Source: Dioscorea cayenensis subsp. rotundata (lineage: Eukaryota > Streptophyta > Magnoliopsida > Dioscoreales > Dioscoreaceae). Taken from it: a stretch of 64,000 nt of DNA. The translations under genes were made by a program, and so were the position numbers. A model generated the notes under the pieces. That model did not search any database and was not told the origin of the DNA. It saw only the letters and a program-made list of their open reading frames with translations. Positions 11,696-22,700 of the stretch are shown here, piece after piece. Each line of letters begins with the position of its first letter. Position 1 is the stretch's first letter. The DNA lies in NCBI RefSeq assembly GCF_009730915.1, contig NC_052476.1, positions 1,116,001-1,180,000 of the forward strand, in the 5' to 3' direction.

Positions 11696-13290
11696 ATAGG
11701 TGTCAAATGAGCCGTGCTAGCCTTGTACGGCAGTTGCCAGAAGTGGGCCAGGCTTCCTTCATGCTTGGGCCAGCTTGGTCCAATAAGATTCCTTGTTGGG
11801 CTACTCTGGAGTGGCCCAGCATGAGGCATAGGCCCGCTCTCATGGGCCCATATGCTGCTGGCTCTAATGCAGGACCGACAATTGAATTTAAAAACAATAA
11901 AAATTTTCATAATTTTTTAAAATATAAATTTTTTAAAAAATATTTGAATAAAAAATGAAATTTTTATCAAAATTAAACGAATTTATGTAATAAATTACAT
12001 TAAGCATCAAATCTCATATGAATTAATTATATTGAAAAGTGGATTGTTAAAAACATTTTGTTTTATTTAATATATATATATATATGTATTAATTTATGCA
12101 AAACGCTATTAATATTTTAGAAATTATCATTTTATAATTGTTATAAACTTATAATAAACCTTTTAATAATTTTATATATTTAAAAACTAAAAACAAAACA
12201 TTGGACCCACCATGACAACTCCATAGGTGTCAAATGGGGGTTACATGCCGAGACCTCACAATCAGCAATGAGTTAAAACATGACATGTAAGGCGAGTATA
12301 GATGCAAGTAGTTGGATGCTATAATTAGTAATGAGACAAGTTTAAGATAAAATTTTAATATCCTATATAGTTTGGGATGATAATCGGCCAGAGTTTTAGT
12401 TTCTCTATAAATATAATCATATGAAAAAATTATAATATATCTTAAAATAAATATGTCAAATATTAAAACTATAGTTTAAAATGTTGCTTTCATACATTAT
12501 TTTAAATTTAAAATCACAAATTAATAATAATAAACTGATATGTGACAAAACAAAAACGATAATGAGAGAAAAGACAAATTTAATTTCACTCACCTTGAAA
12601 AAAAAATTGATGATCATAATATGAAGAAATAATGAGAGGAAAGACAAAAGACAAATTTAATTTGTCTTTATCAAACATGACTCAAGGAAAGAAAATGAAA
12701 TTTCTCTTTTAAGTGCTTAATTTAAACTTTAATTATGAGTTATATATTTATAACTTAATATGGTTGAGATTTAAAAAGCGACAAGTAGTGGTGTCAAAGC
12801 AGGGGCTACGTACTATGTGTGCTTGGAGCCCGTACCACCGATCTGAAAATCGTCTTAGGGCAAGCCTGACCCATATCACTCAAGGGTTGTCCGTGCCGGG
12901 ATTATATTATATTTATATTTTTTTATTTTAAACCTAAAAATATAAAAAATCACCCTAAATTTCTAAAAAATATAAAAATATCCTAAAATTAAAAAGCAGC
13001 GAGCTAAATCATTCTTGGCTAAAAAGCAAAAAAATATATGAAAAATAAATAAATAAATGGAGCTTTGCGTTTGGCGTCTTAGGGAAGTATTAGCTGAAGC
13101 ATGAGCAAAATCTTGAAACCGTCATGTTCCTACAAACCACTAGCCGCAGACGGGGGTTTTGGGCCGTGCTGGCCCGAGACGCAGTCTTGTATCGCCGTGC
13201 TTGGGCCAAGCAGCGGCCCAACTCGTCTTGGGAGCATCTCTGGGCACGGGCGAAGCCGCTGCGTTTGACATACGTGCGACAAGTCATGTT
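11696..13290. repeat. Series of GC-rich patches starting with GTGTCAAA
   Basis: Three patches open with GTGTCAAA (about 11700, 12227 and 12791) and a fourth lies at about 13060-13285. All are far richer in GC than the flanks and carry repeated GGGCC/GGCCC strings; 11700-11890 and 13140-13270 are the longest. Many plant hAT-like non-autonomous elements begin with GTGTCAAA followed by GGGCC-rich sequence, so decayed transposon ends are my best reading. Open frames on both strands here follow from composition. Confidence 0.4.
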
Positions 13291-13574
13291 TTTTATAATG
13301 TGTGAGTTGATTGTGATATTACTTATGGGTTAATTTCTCCAATAAAGATTTAAACTCTCGTCACCCCATACATCATATGAAATATTTTATTTTAGTGTTG
13401 TTAATCACTTGAATCAAGTGGATCGTTGAGAAAATTGCAATTTAAGTTTGTCAAAACTAAAAAAAATAAAAAGCTACTTTATTTATTTGCCTGAATTTTA
13501 CATTTTTTATAATATTTTCTAAATATATAGTCCTCCACGTTTCTTTTGTAAGAGGCTCACATGCAAATACTTAA

Positions 13575-13860
13575 TTCGTTAAGGGGCCTACATGCAAAAG
13601 GACAACCGTTGCAAACGTCCAAAGCAAGTGGAATCTTACACAAGGCAAATGACGTCATCGTTTGAATGACATGTCAATATTTTAAGTTTTACTAATATAA
13701 AAAATATGCTTTAAATTAAAATTCATTGTGTTTTAAATTTCGTTTTCATATATTGATTTCTTTATAAAAGAAATTACATCTTATAATACAAAATAATTTT
13801 TTAAAAATATAAATGCTTGAAATTCACTTAAAATTATTAATTTGGTTTTTTAAGTGAACT
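13575..13860 (+). promoter_or_regulatory. bZIP-site block, copy 1
   Basis: The block opens with GGGGCCTACATGCAAA, then a GTGGAATCTTACACAA string, then the palindrome TGACGTCA (13650-13657). A weaker TGACATGTCA follows, and then an AT-rich tail. It is collinear with 16325-16630 and 22360-22700. ACGT-core sites of this kind are bound by plant bZIP factors (TGA and ABF families). It lies 1.5 kb upstream of gene C. Whether it regulates anything is inference. Confidence 0.5.
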
Positions 13861-14860
13861 ATCCTACTAAATATCTCGGTGCATGATTTATAACGATAAT
13901 TCTTACTTAAATTTTTTTATTTATTTTTCAATAAAAAATCATGAATGATTAATTAATAGCGAGTTCTAGTATAGCCAAAGCATGCTTGCAAACTTGAAGT
14001 TGTGCGAATGTTAGACTTAGGGGTTTCTTATTTGGATAATTTTTTACAATATTTAATTGGAGAGTAATAGCTGCATTTGCAAGTGATGCTCCCATCCATT
14101 GAACTTAATCATTATTAAAATTGATCATATATTTATTTTTTAATCATATGCAACTGAGGTTGAGAAATCAACAAATGAGAGAATACAGTACACACTGAAA
14201 GAACTCATGACTTTATTTGCACCTTAGTTGGCAAGTTTTTCACAGCTTGGTGCTAGTTACTAGATTACATGCATCTATGTTTTATTACCTTATACATGCT
14301 TTTATTTTAATACAGCTATAGTTTATACAATTTTATTTAAAGTAAAAAAGAAAAATTATTTGACAACACCCCTAACAAGAGTTTGTTTTCATTCTTTAAC
14401 TTCTTATTTATTGTTGCTTTCTTTTAGAAAAAGACATATTGTTTTCATTCTTTCACTTCTTATTTATCATTACTTTCATTTAGAAAATGACACAGCCCAC
14501 TTTGTTATTATTATTATTATTTTATTTTATTTTATTTTTTGTTCTCTCAAGTCTCAACTTAATCCAGTCGTACCTCCTTTCTTTATATTTCCTTTTTGCT
14601 TTTTCCCCCTCTAATAAAATAATGTTTTATCCACACACACATTTATATATATATATATATTCTTCAAACCGGCCACTTTTCATGGTCACAATATTTCCAA
14701 CAGCATACATATATATATATATATATATATAAAGTCAAGAATAATATTTATGTAACTAAAAAACAAAACTTGACACTAGTGAAGTTCAAATTTATATATT
14801 ATAAATACAGGTAAACATATTAAATATAGTGTTCCAACAGTCAATATGTATAATTAAGTT
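13860..14860. other. No gene seen upstream of gene C
   Basis: AT-rich sequence with poly-T and two TA arrays (about 14645-14660 and 14708-14731). Frames of about 80 codons here are Phe/Leu/Ile-rich products of T-rich DNA with no recognisable motif. Confidence 0.5.
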
Positions 14861-14868
14861 TGCACTAA

Positions 14869-15196
14869 GGAAACTTCCTCTCAGCAATATACAGAGGAAA
14901 TTTGAGATCCCTCTCAATCCAAACAACCCACAACTCTTCTCTAAATACCTCCTCATGACTTTACAAAGCTCATTAAGGTACTAGTACCTCTCTTTCCATC
15001 CCACTTAATTCTCTCTTTCTCAACTTAAGGTCATTAATTAAGGTAAATACTATTTCCCCTTCAATTTATATCACTTGTGTATCTCTTCATGTCTTTAAAC
15101 TCATGTTAATGTGTGTGTTCTTTAAGCTCATTAAGGTACACTCACACAGAGACACACAAGTTACTCTGTCTCTGAATAGGGTTAACTTAGTGAAAG
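14869..15196 (+). promoter_or_regulatory. Promoter and leader of small-peptide gene C
   Basis: GGAAACTTCCTCT (14869-14881) is identical to the copy before gene A. The leader shares with A a repeated CATTAAGGTA motif and CACTTGTGTATCTCTTCAT, and ends with the conserved ACTCTGTCTCTGAATAGGG string. The AAG/GTAAAT near 15040 and the pyrimidine-rich stretch ending in AG at about 15179 could be a donor and acceptor of a 5' UTR intron that would remove upstream ATGs. That is inference. Confidence 0.45.
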
Positions 15197-15319
15197 ATGG
15201 CCAATGAGAAGCTCCGGCAGGTGCCACGGCGCGGCATGATCCTCCGGCGTGCGGTGCGTACTATTTTCATCGACACCTTCATCCTTTGTTTTAGGACAAG
15301 CACTGATAAGAAGAACTAA
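15197..15319 (+). CDS. Small Arg-rich peptide C (40 aa), shortened core
   Basis: Frame beginning MANEKLRQV and continuing directly into PRRGMILRRAVRTIF. Compared with A, B and D it has lost five residues (the H-R-R-Y-V equivalent) by an in-frame deletion. The hydrophobic part ends ILCFRTS instead of LCFGRN, followed by TDKKN. A short duplication AAGAACTAAG repeats the stop region (15311-15330). The start aligns with the other copies. The in-frame deletion and retained core suggest it may still be made, but it is the most altered member. Function unknown. Confidence 0.55.
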   Translation: MANEKLRQVPRRGMILRRAVRTIFIDTFILCFRTSTDKKN

Positions 15320-15738
15320 GAAGAACTAAGAAGCCTATCTTCTTCTTCTCCAGCTATGTAGATTGATAGAATATATATTTGTATGAATAATTAAGAACAA
15401 TATAATTAAACATACAATAGTATTAGTTGGTGGTATTATTATTCTGTACTTGCTGTTGATGTTGTGCAAACATTGTTATCTGTTTATTTAATCAATGTGT
15501 GTGGATTACTTTTATTTATTTAATCACTGTTTTTATTGCACCATCTTCTCTTCTTGTCTGATCACTGCTCTGGTAGGTTCATTAATTTACTTTTTTTTTT
15601 TTAATCTTTCATAATTCAATAGATGTGTTTATCTTATTTGTAGTTTATTTGCAAAATTTGAACGTTGGTTTTATAATTAAAAAAACAACATAAATTAAGT
15701 AGTTTATGGTGAGTTTATATACATTAAGAAACGTAAAA

Positions 15739-15782
15739 CCCGGAAACGAGAAACGGGATACGGGATACGGGATACGGGATAT
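15739..15782. repeat. ACGGGAT-type minisatellite downstream of gene C
   Basis: About four CGGGATA units plus diverged AACGAGA/AACGGGA units. It is placed like the ACGGGAA array after gene B, but the repeat unit differs by one base. Confidence 0.7.
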
Positions 15783-16324
15783 ATTAGGACTAAATGAAAA
15801 TTTCCTACAATTTTTTTTTATTTAAATTAAAAAAAACTCATTTTGAGTTATCTATTATTGTGGTTTGCTTAATATCCATAAGTATTATTCATATTTATCT
15901 TTTTATTTATTTATTATTAAATATGACAAACACATGTACAATCAGACTATGTGTAGAAAAACAATAATTGTCTATCCATAAAATCTCATTTGACTGTAGT
16001 TTTCTAACAAATTTTATCACTAATTTGTTTTCAACAGAGTCGTTGGACAAAGATCCTTCGGCACATATATTTTCATCAATATAATTTTAAATAAATTTTG
16101 GGAAACTAATTTATCAGTTTTTGGTTCAGACAGTAATCAATAAATTATAAAATTGTTGGGCTATAGTTGGGTACACATCAACAAAATGTACAAGAAATGG
16201 ATTGGCATTTGGGATGTGTTTTTTTCTTTTTTAATCTCTTCTCCTTTTTAATTGGAGGATTTGATTTATATATATATATATATATATATAAGTGTAAGTC
16301 AAAAGTGATAAAAAAAATTTATTA

Positions 16325-16630
16325 TTTGAGGGGCCTACATGCAAAGAGCCAACCGTTACAAAACGACAAAGAGGCAGTGGAATCTTACACAAAGCCAGTG
16401 ACGTGGCATCACGTGCGAATGCCACGTCACTATTTTAAAAGTTTTATTAATACAAAAATAGCCTTTCAATTAAAATTCATTTTGTTTTAAAATTTTAAGT
16501 TTATTATAAGATTAATAACACTCTTTCATTATTGATTTCTTAATAAAAAAAATCACATCTTAAAATAATATTCTAAAAATATTGTATATGTTTGAAACTC
16601 ACTTGAAATTTTAATTTGATTTTTTTTTTA
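16325..16630 (+). promoter_or_regulatory. bZIP-site block, copy 2, with G-box inside an inverted repeat
   Basis: Same framework as copy 1 (GGGGCCTACATGCAAA, then GTGGAATCTTACACAA). Here the ACGT sites form a symmetric cluster: TGACGTGGCA at 16399-16408, the G-box CACGTG at 16410-16415, and TGCCACGTCA at 16420-16429. The outer two are perfect reverse complements. It lies about 2.9 kb upstream of gene D. Confidence 0.55.
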
Positions 16631-17991
16631 TTCACTTGAAAAAATTAAACCCGATAAGTTATCAATCAAAATGAAGGATTAATTAAAAAGATTTTATCGA
16701 GTCGCCACCAACACTTTCATTGCTTCTCTTTTTATTATTTATTATTAATTTTCTTTTTAAAAACGGACATGCCTCCACTTTATTATTATTTTTTTCCGTT
16801 CCACATTATAAATATGGCTTAGTCAAGTTTCTCATTTAAAGCAAACTTGTTTTGAATATAAGTCAAACTCATGAGTGGTAATATAAGTGTACGTTTTTTG
16901 AAATCTTTTCTCATTCATTCCCTTGTAGACAAATATACCCGGTATTTCAATAAATTTGTGAATTTTTTTTAAAAAAATAAATTATATGTCCATATGATGT
17001 ATTAAATATACACAATTTTTTGGAAGTCATCTCACCTAGTTCCAAAATCAAGTTATTCACTGATTTTTCTCTATCACAACCTGACATGTAACCCTTAACC
17101 ACAATATAAAATAATAATAATATATATATCATTATGTGATAAGGCTGGAATCAGACAAGATAAACACATATTTTTATATTTAACATGGTCTTGTCCTCAA
17201 AATACCTTGTTTCCCTAATATAGCACATTTCTATGTTTTGCCCAAACTAGTTTATTATTATTATTATTACTATTATTATTGTTATTGTTATTATTATTAC
17301 GAAATATGACAAATCCATAGGCTAGTCAAAGATAGTACAAAGAGTTAATCTCTCAAGCACTTTTACTTTAGATTATTGGGTCTGCACAGAATTAAATATT
17401 TGTACTTAATATACTCGTGAGAAATTATAATTTTATTCATGATTTACAAAAAAAAAATTATGGGGTAATAAAATTTGGTTTATCATATTACTTTTTAATG
17501 AATTTGTGTACTTTTGTCTTAGATGTTAATCATATATTGGTTTAACAATTGATTTGAAAGATTATGACTAAATATTTTTTGTTTATCTAGTTGAAATATT
17601 TTTAAAATGCATAATTAAAGTCAAGATTACAAATATAATTTCTTTTCAGTTAATTGAAAATTTTATTAAATCTTTGATAAAATAAAAGTAAAAGGCATAT
17701 AAAGATATGTTTATTTTATCAAATTTTATTGAACAAGTGAAGGTGTGCTTCCTTGTAATTGTTTATTCATTGATAAGGCTGAAATCTTGATTAAAATTTA
17801 ATTTATTCATAATTAAATATATTTATGACAGTCCGTTTTCTGTTTTTTTTTATATATATTTTTTTTAAATAAAAAAAACCTTGTCCGACAAAACAAGTCC
17901 CGCGTTTTTGTGTTACACGAGTTAGTGGGGCCCTTTTTGGAAAGTAACAAACTCTCATCATGACCTTATTTTTTCTTGCAGGGCCTTGTTT

Positions 17992-18043
<52 letters not shown>

Positions 18044-19129
18044 TTGCAACCCGTTTTAAATCTGGGATAATAAAAGTCTTCATAAAATATTTTTTTTTTA
18101 CACTGAAATAAAACCATTAAACAAAAAGCTCTTTGATCTCGTATTTATGTATATGTAAATACATATCAGCAAATAAAAAAAATGAAGCAAAGCAATTTTT
18201 CTTTTTAATATTATCTTCATAAAAAAAGATATATTTAAAGTTAACAAGTTCTTATATTATATTTCTATGACAAGAATATTTCTAAAGGTTGATACATAAA
18301 GCCAAGGAATAATGCCTATCAAACTCATACACAAAACTTGACACTAATTAAGTTTAAATTCACATCTTATGGATATAGGTTAGCATGTTAAATATAGTAT
18401 TAGTTTACTATTGCTAAAAAAGATCAAGTACAAAATTAATTTATTAAAATTGGATGAAAAAAAAGAATCGATTAAAATGGTATGTGTATAAACAACCCTA
18501 ATAATATGACCGAGGTTGATTTATCCAATCTTTCAACCATTGATAAAACATCATGAATTCATGGAACCAAATTCTTATTAATTGAAAATACCTGTTTATT
18601 GCTACACACGCACAAGTACGAAGTACACATAGCTCAACATGAAAGAAGTTTATAAACACACACCCTTTTCTATATAGATTTTTTTTTTGTGTGTGACCTT
18701 AAAAAGCTTTCATGTAATCACCGTATTATAGCTGATTTTTATTTTGATTATTGTGTTTCAATTTGTATTTTTTTATCATTAGATATCGATTGTCACCCGG
18801 GAGATCACCATGATTTTTCTATTAATTTTAAATAACGCTAGCAATCTGAAACGCTTACGTCGTTTTATTTTTAATATTTTTCTCACTCCAAATTGACTCA
18901 ACTTACTTTAATCCGAAAAATAAAAGTTAGTGGACGCCAAGATTTCGCTAGCACATGTCATTTAAAATCGTACGAAAACCCCAAGTCGACTCCTAACGAA
19001 AAATAAATCAAAGATCTAATAACCAAAAGATATAAATTGAAACACAATGACTAAAATAAAAATTAACCATAATACGGAGATCACATAAAAAATTTACCTT
19101 AAGTACCAATGTACCTCTCCTCCCATCCC

Positions 19130-19130
<1 letters not shown>
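16630..19130 (+). repeat. AT-rich interval holding R1 copy 4
   Basis: About 17190-18050 matches the other R1 blocks (ATTGATTTGAAAGATTATGAC near 17547, the string around CTCATCATGACCTTATTTT, and the (TTA)n array at about 18000-18040). The rest, including about 18690-19090, shows no gene. Frames here are short and composition-driven. Confidence 0.55.
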
Positions 19131-19132
<2 letters not shown>

Positions 19133-19172
<40 letters not shown>

Positions 19173-19305
19173 ACTCTTCTCACCCATTCCAGTTATATAT
19201 ATAACAAAGCTGCCCTTAAACTCATCAAGCTATACACACACACTATACACACACAAACACAAAAGGTTACTCTTTTTCTCAACAGGGCTAGCATATAATT
19301 GAGAG
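19133..19305 (+). promoter_or_regulatory. Promoter and leader of small-peptide gene D
   Basis: CT microsatellite (about 19133-19171), then TATATATATA (about 19194-19203), an AAGCTGCCCTTAAA string identical to that before gene B, a CA-rich leader, the ACTCTTTTTCTCAACAGGG variant of the shared string, and the start codon. There is no ATG between the TATA element and the start. GGAAACTTCCTCT is not found here. Confidence 0.55.
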
Positions 19306-19443
19306 ATGGTTGATGAGAAGCCCCGGCAAGTGCCCAGGCGCTATGTGCCACAGCGCAGTATGATCCTCCGGCGTGCTCTGTGTGCCATTTTCACATACCC
19401 TTTCACCCTCTTTTGTGGGAGAAACGCTAACAAGAAGAACTAA
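19306..19443 (+). CDS. Small Arg-rich peptide D (45 aa), A-D subfamily
   Basis: Frame beginning MVDEKPRQVPRR, with core VPQRSMILRRALCAIF at residues 14-29. The otherwise invariant Gly of P-x-R-G is replaced by Ser. The C-terminal part reads LFCGRNANKKN, with the Cys shifted by one compared with LCFGRN in A and B. Start and stop line up with the other members, and the 3' flank (TAAGAAGCC onward to about 19590) is clearly homologous. Promoter elements are intact, so the gene is probably transcribed, but the Gly-to-Ser change may mark relaxed constraint. Function unknown. Confidence 0.6.
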   Translation: MVDEKPRQVPRRYVPQRSMILRRALCAIFTYPFTLFCGRNANKKN

Positions 19444-20487
19444 GAAGCCTTTGTCCTTCATGTTTTGGATTGGTAGATACTATATTTGTTCATATTGTTC
19501 TTATCTTGATAAGAATGATATTAATTACATACATAGTATTAGTTTGTAGTACTATTCTCTAATTGCAGTTGATGTTGTGTAAAGTGACTCGGAAGAGACT
19601 AATATTAATCTGGTTTAGTACGAGAGACCTGCTTCTGAGTTGAATACCATGCATGTTCATTAATAGGATGTTTCTGTCCTTGTTTTGTTGCTCTTTTAAG
19701 TTAATTTTTTTTATTTTTAAGTTATTATTTGTGTATCATGTCTTCATCTCTAGTTTGTTAATTTTTTTTTGTTTACCAACATCGGTTTTCGTTGTATTTT
19801 TTTTATTTTATTTTAATGTAGTATGATTAACTCAGTTTTGTCTTTTCATGGCTCTGTGCTATTGTTGGTTAATTTCCTTTCATTTTTTATTTTTGTTGTT
19901 AAAATTGAGAAATTGCTTTTACCTTCGCCATTCATTCCGTAATAGATGGTTTATATTTATGTGCTTTTATTTGCACAATTTCCCTTTCATTTGGGGCTTT
20001 GTTTTTCCATTGTTTTTATGCACGCATGTGTATATATATAAAATTTATATTGTACATAAAAGATCAAGTTTTATAAAGATACGTGTAAAATTCTTTTCCA
20101 TAAACGTGAACTTTTAAAAAAAAAAATTCAAAACAAAAGTACATAATTTTTTAATAAATATGAACAAAGTCAAGTACACAATCTTTGAGTTGGAAGGGAT
20201 TCAAATCTGCAATGCATAACACAAACTAAATTAAATGGAGTATTTACTTATTAAAATCCAAAATTTATGAATGGATTTATATTTTTAAATCTTATTTCAA
20301 TTATTTATTTAAAAAATTAAGAACAAAACATTAGTCCACATTAAAAAAAAAACATTAATAATAATTTCTATTTAAGCAATGTTGAGTTAAATTAAACTTC
20401 CATTCTATCGCAAAATAAAGTCCCTTTTTGCTAATTAAATAATTAAAAGAAAAACTCTATGGAAACTTGATAGAGATTAGAGACAAA

Positions 20488-20598
<111 letters not shown>

Positions 20599-20940
20599 GA
20601 ATTTAGACCTAGTTTGACCACTTCCCCCATCCCATGTATTCCATTCTTTTTTCTCATTCTCTTTCTTGTCCTACTTTCTTGACCCTGAACTAATACTCAC
20701 AATAATTTATATGAAAAGATAATTAATTTCCTTTCTTTTTTTCTTCTTGTTTTCATGTGTTGGTGATGCTTTGCTTTTCTGTTTATTTGCACTCAATTAT
20801 TTAGTCATGATTTTACAAAAAAAACTTAATTCATGTTTATTTAAAAATGATACTAGTGATTCTCTTGATTGTGTTATTAATATATAATTAAGCTTTAAGC
20901 AAAGTTTCTATGTATTTTAAATTATCTATTCAATTCTTCA

Positions 20941-20941
20941 A

Positions 20942-21004
<63 letters not shown>

Positions 21005-21020
21005 GTTATTATTATTATTA
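20941..21020. repeat. Compound (AAT)n-(ATT)n palindromic microsatellite
   Basis: About ten AAT units run into about fifteen ATT/GTT units with only a few bases between. The two halves are reverse complements and could form a long hairpin. A second array with the same architecture lies at about 27921-27992. Confidence 0.9.
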
Positions 21021-22359
21021 GCAACACTAATTTGACTTCTCATAAGAAAATAATTCTGGGATTAAAGTTGTTAGTTATTAGTCATACTAATTCTTAATTG
21101 GTTATTATCCTTGATAAAAAATTTTAAATTTAAACCTATTTTTTTTAAACATCTCCATCAATTTGGGGATAGTTTTGGATTCACCTTTTATTTATAAATT
21201 ATAAATATAATAGTTTGGAAAGGAAAAAAAAGAATTTATATAAAATCATAGTTATGAGTGTATGAACATTATTGTCAACAATTAAAGCCAGTTGATGATA
21301 ATAATGTCGGTTGGGATATGGCTTGACTTAAGAGAATTTTAAAGTCAATCAACTTTAAATGAACTAGGCATTTTCCCCGATTTTGTATCCGAGTTTTTAA
21401 AATTTTGTGAGGAGTTTTGAGACAATATCATAAAAAAATATATATATAATTAAACAACTCATGCTATAGAAGCTATTTTATATTTTGGATTTCAAAAATC
21501 TTATGCATATTTATTACATAAATAATCAGGTGTAATAATGTTTTTCAATTATTAATATATGAATAATATAAATAAAAACTTAAATATTATTAAAAAATTA
21601 AAATTGTTACTTGAAACGCTCTCGGAATAGATTATACATCTACTTTGATAGTATGTATAGATTATATTTTTATATTTTTGTGATATTGTTAAGATTGAAG
21701 GTGGGGAAAAAAATTTATAAATAATGAATTAAAAAAATTATAATTGGTCGGTGAGGACATTATAATTATAATTTATTATGCTTTGCACTATATTTATTTA
21801 TTTGTTAATAATATGATCTACTTATTTATTTATATAATTTTTATTAACAAAATAAATAAATAAATTACTATATATATATATATATATATATATATTATGT
21901 TCTATACCTTATATATTATTTTTTAATAACTTTTATTAATATTATCAATATTTATTTTGTATATTATTTTATATATTATGCTTTGTATGTATGTTTTAAC
22001 ATGGTTAAAAAAATATTAATCTGGTTGAAAAAATTATATTATAATTAATTAATTATAAAATATGAATAAATCATGTCAGAAATATGCACGTATATAAGAT
22101 TAATGCTTTTAATTTGCATGAACTAAGTTTAATTCAACCCCGTCTTTTACTTAAAGAGACGGGCATTTTTTTTATTTTTGTAAAAAAAAATATATTAAAA
22201 AATATTTTATTTATATGGCTTAAATTTACATTTCTATAATTTTTCTAAATAATATTCAACCTTTTTTTTTCCCGTTTTTTATCTAGCATCCTTTTGCCCT
22301 TTAATTTGAGATTTTGATTTTTTAGAGAAAAAAAATATAATTATATCAATATAAAATTC

Positions 22360-22700
22360 TTTGAGGGGCCGTCATGCAAAAGTTCAACACCGTCGCATAA
22401 GCACGGAAGGCAGTGGAATCTTACGCAATTCGAATGACGTCAGCGCACACAGTGTACTGCCACGTCACTATTTTAATTTTTATTAATTTAAAAATTAATT
22501 AAAATTAAAATTTCTTCTTTTCACGAATTTTAAGAATTAATAAAACATCTTTTCATTTACTAATTTAAAAAAAAAAAATCCGACACAACATAAGAAAAAA
22601 AAACTTTTTTGAATTAAATTTTGAATCATTTTTTATTAAATCCATTTTTTATTATTGAAAAAAAAAGCTTGGAATCTACTTGAAATTCTTTTAGTTTTTA
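22360..22700 (+). promoter_or_regulatory. bZIP-site block, copy 3
   Basis: Opens GAGGGGCCGTCATGCAAAAG, then a CAGTGGAATCTTACGCAA string, TGACGTCA (22435-22442) and TGCCACGTCA (22458-22467), followed by the AT-rich tail seen in copies 1 and 2. A short trace of the opening string recurs at about 28330-28352. The nearest downstream peptide gene is E, 4.6 kb away. Confidence 0.5.

Noticed and set aside
11656-11958. Overlapping 60-84 codon frames on both strands
   Set aside because: They come from a GC-rich repeat patch where stops are rare. Frames on both strands with similar composition point to sequence bias.
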